Shown in pieces: positions 6,456-7,973 of a stretch of 7,973 nucleotides of DNA. How positions within the stretch are numbered: position 1 is the first letter of the stretch; each line of letters begins with the position of its first letter. Source of the stretch: 2-12-FULL-42-15 sp964196565 (GTDB taxonomy: Bacteria; Pseudomonadota; Gammaproteobacteria; Coxiellales; Coxiellaceae); NCBI GenBank assembly GCA_964196565.1, contig CAXMUH010000015.1, forward strand, positions 1-7,973. The letters run 5' to 3'. The position numbers and the translations under genes were made by a program. The notes beneath the pieces were generated by a model. That model did not search any database. It saw nothing but the letters and a program-made list of their open reading frames with translations, and was not told the DNA's origin.

Positions 6456-6483
6456 TTGACATTAGTCCCCAACCGCGTAGAAT
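6456..6483 (+). promoter_or_regulatory. rRNA promoter P2
   Basis: A perfect -35 TTGACA (6456-6461), a 16-base spacer and -10 TAGAAT (6478-6483, 5/6) make a strong sigma-70 promoter. AT-rich sequence lies upstream. The discriminator AGCGAAC is moderately GC-rich. A start near 6490 is about 184 bases before the 16S 5' end, which corresponds to P2 in E. coli rrn operons. Confidence 0.88.
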
Positions 6484-6490
6484 AGCGAAC

Positions 6491-6504
6491 CTCTTTACAT
6501 AGAG
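6491..6504 (+). promoter_or_regulatory. boxB-like hairpin of the rRNA antitermination site
   Basis: CTCT (6491-6494) and AGAG (6501-6504) enclose a 6-base loop. The hairpin lies 3 bases before boxA, the boxB-boxA order of rrn leaders. It would be at the very 5' end of P2 transcripts. Confidence 0.5.
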
Positions 6505-6507
6505 ATT

Positions 6508-6519
6508 TGTTCTTTAACA
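6508..6519 (+). promoter_or_regulatory. boxA, Nus-factor antitermination site
   Basis: TGTTCTTTAACA differs from the E. coli rrn boxA (TGCTCTTTAACA) at one base. It is the RNA site where NusB-NusE(S10) loads so that RNA polymerase can transcribe the rRNA genes without premature Rho termination. Confidence 0.9.
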
Positions 6520-6548
6520 ATTTGAAGCAATGTTTTAAAAGACAGTTT

Positions 6549-6560
6549 GAGTGGGCACTT
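6549..6560 (+). promoter_or_regulatory. boxC-like element
   Basis: GAGTGGGCACTT lies about 30 bases after boxA and matches the core GTGGGCAC of the E. coli rrn leader boxC at similar spacing. By analogy it belongs to the leader that carries the antitermination complex and assists 16S folding. Confidence 0.65.
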
Positions 6561-6626
6561 GTGCAGATAGTCTAATTATTAATATGAGACTTTTGATGCA
6601 CAAGCCTCAATTCAATGAGTCTTGTG
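6558..6626 (+). other. Mutually exclusive hairpins in the 16S leader
   Basis: CTTGTGCA (6558-6565) pairs with TGCACAAG (6597-6604), 8 bp, and inside it AGTCT (6569-6573) pairs with AGACT (6587-6591). The same CACAAG (6599-6604) can instead pair with CTTGTG (6621-6626), extended after one mismatch by CTCA/TGAG (6606-6609 with 6616-6619). The two folds cannot coexist. They lie between boxC and the mature 16S end, in the part of the precursor removed by RNases. Confidence 0.55.
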
Positions 6627-6641
6627 AGTCATACAATAATA

Positions 6642-6662
6642 TGTAGCTTTAGTACAGCTACA
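6642..6662 (+). other. Hairpin just before the mature 16S 5' end
   Basis: TGTAGCT (6642-6648) pairs perfectly with AGCTACA (6656-6662) over a 7-base loop. It ends 11 bases before the predicted 16S start. It may position processing enzymes or keep leader sequence away from the 16S 5' domain; this is inference. Confidence 0.5.
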
Positions 6663-6673
6663 AAAGCCAAATC

Positions 6674-7973
<1,300 letters not shown>

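Overview
The window comes from an AT-rich gammaproteobacterial chromosome. The evidence is a partial 16S rRNA gene with gammaproteobacterial features, an E. coli-like rRNA leader (boxA and boxC), and the block anmK - mepM-like M23 peptidase - tyrS - 16S rRNA, an arrangement I recall from Pseudomonas (anmK, peptidase, tyrZ, rRNA). The 16S text resembles what I remember of the Legionella/Coxiella/Rickettsiella side of the class. That placement is inference; no alignment was run.

Layout. Positions 1-73 hold the last codons of an unidentified plus-strand gene. Positions 82-2178 are a tight plus-strand operon of a GntR/YtrA-type repressor, an ABC ATPase and an ABC-2 type permease. Every junction overlaps, and a strong intrinsic terminator follows at 2185-2215. 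Positions 2214-4660 are a minus-strand pair, the M23 endopeptidase (transcribed first) and anmK, joined by a one-base TAATG overlap. The divergent gap 4661-4934 is rich in hairpins and leads to tyrS (4935-6131, plus strand). Positions 6132-6673 contain the rRNA control region: a G-rich segment, tandem promoters P1 and P2, boxB/boxA/boxC antitermination signals and a leader with mutually exclusive hairpins. The 16S gene starts near 6674 and runs off the window end, about 85 percent complete.

Functional reading. The peptidase cuts peptidoglycan crosslinks and AnmK phosphorylates the anhydro-MurNAc released by wall turnover, so these two form a wall turnover/recycling unit. The neighbouring YtrA-ABC operon belongs to a regulator family whose Bacillus example responds to cell-wall antibiotics, so a shared envelope theme is possible but unproven. 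TyrS and the rRNA operon form a translation cluster. I see no mobile element, CRISPR array, phage gene or clearly novel multi-gene system. The less explained signals are RNA-level: the structured mepM/tyrS gap, the switch-like rRNA leader, and a 16S base change in the 790 loop that mismatches a common amplicon primer.
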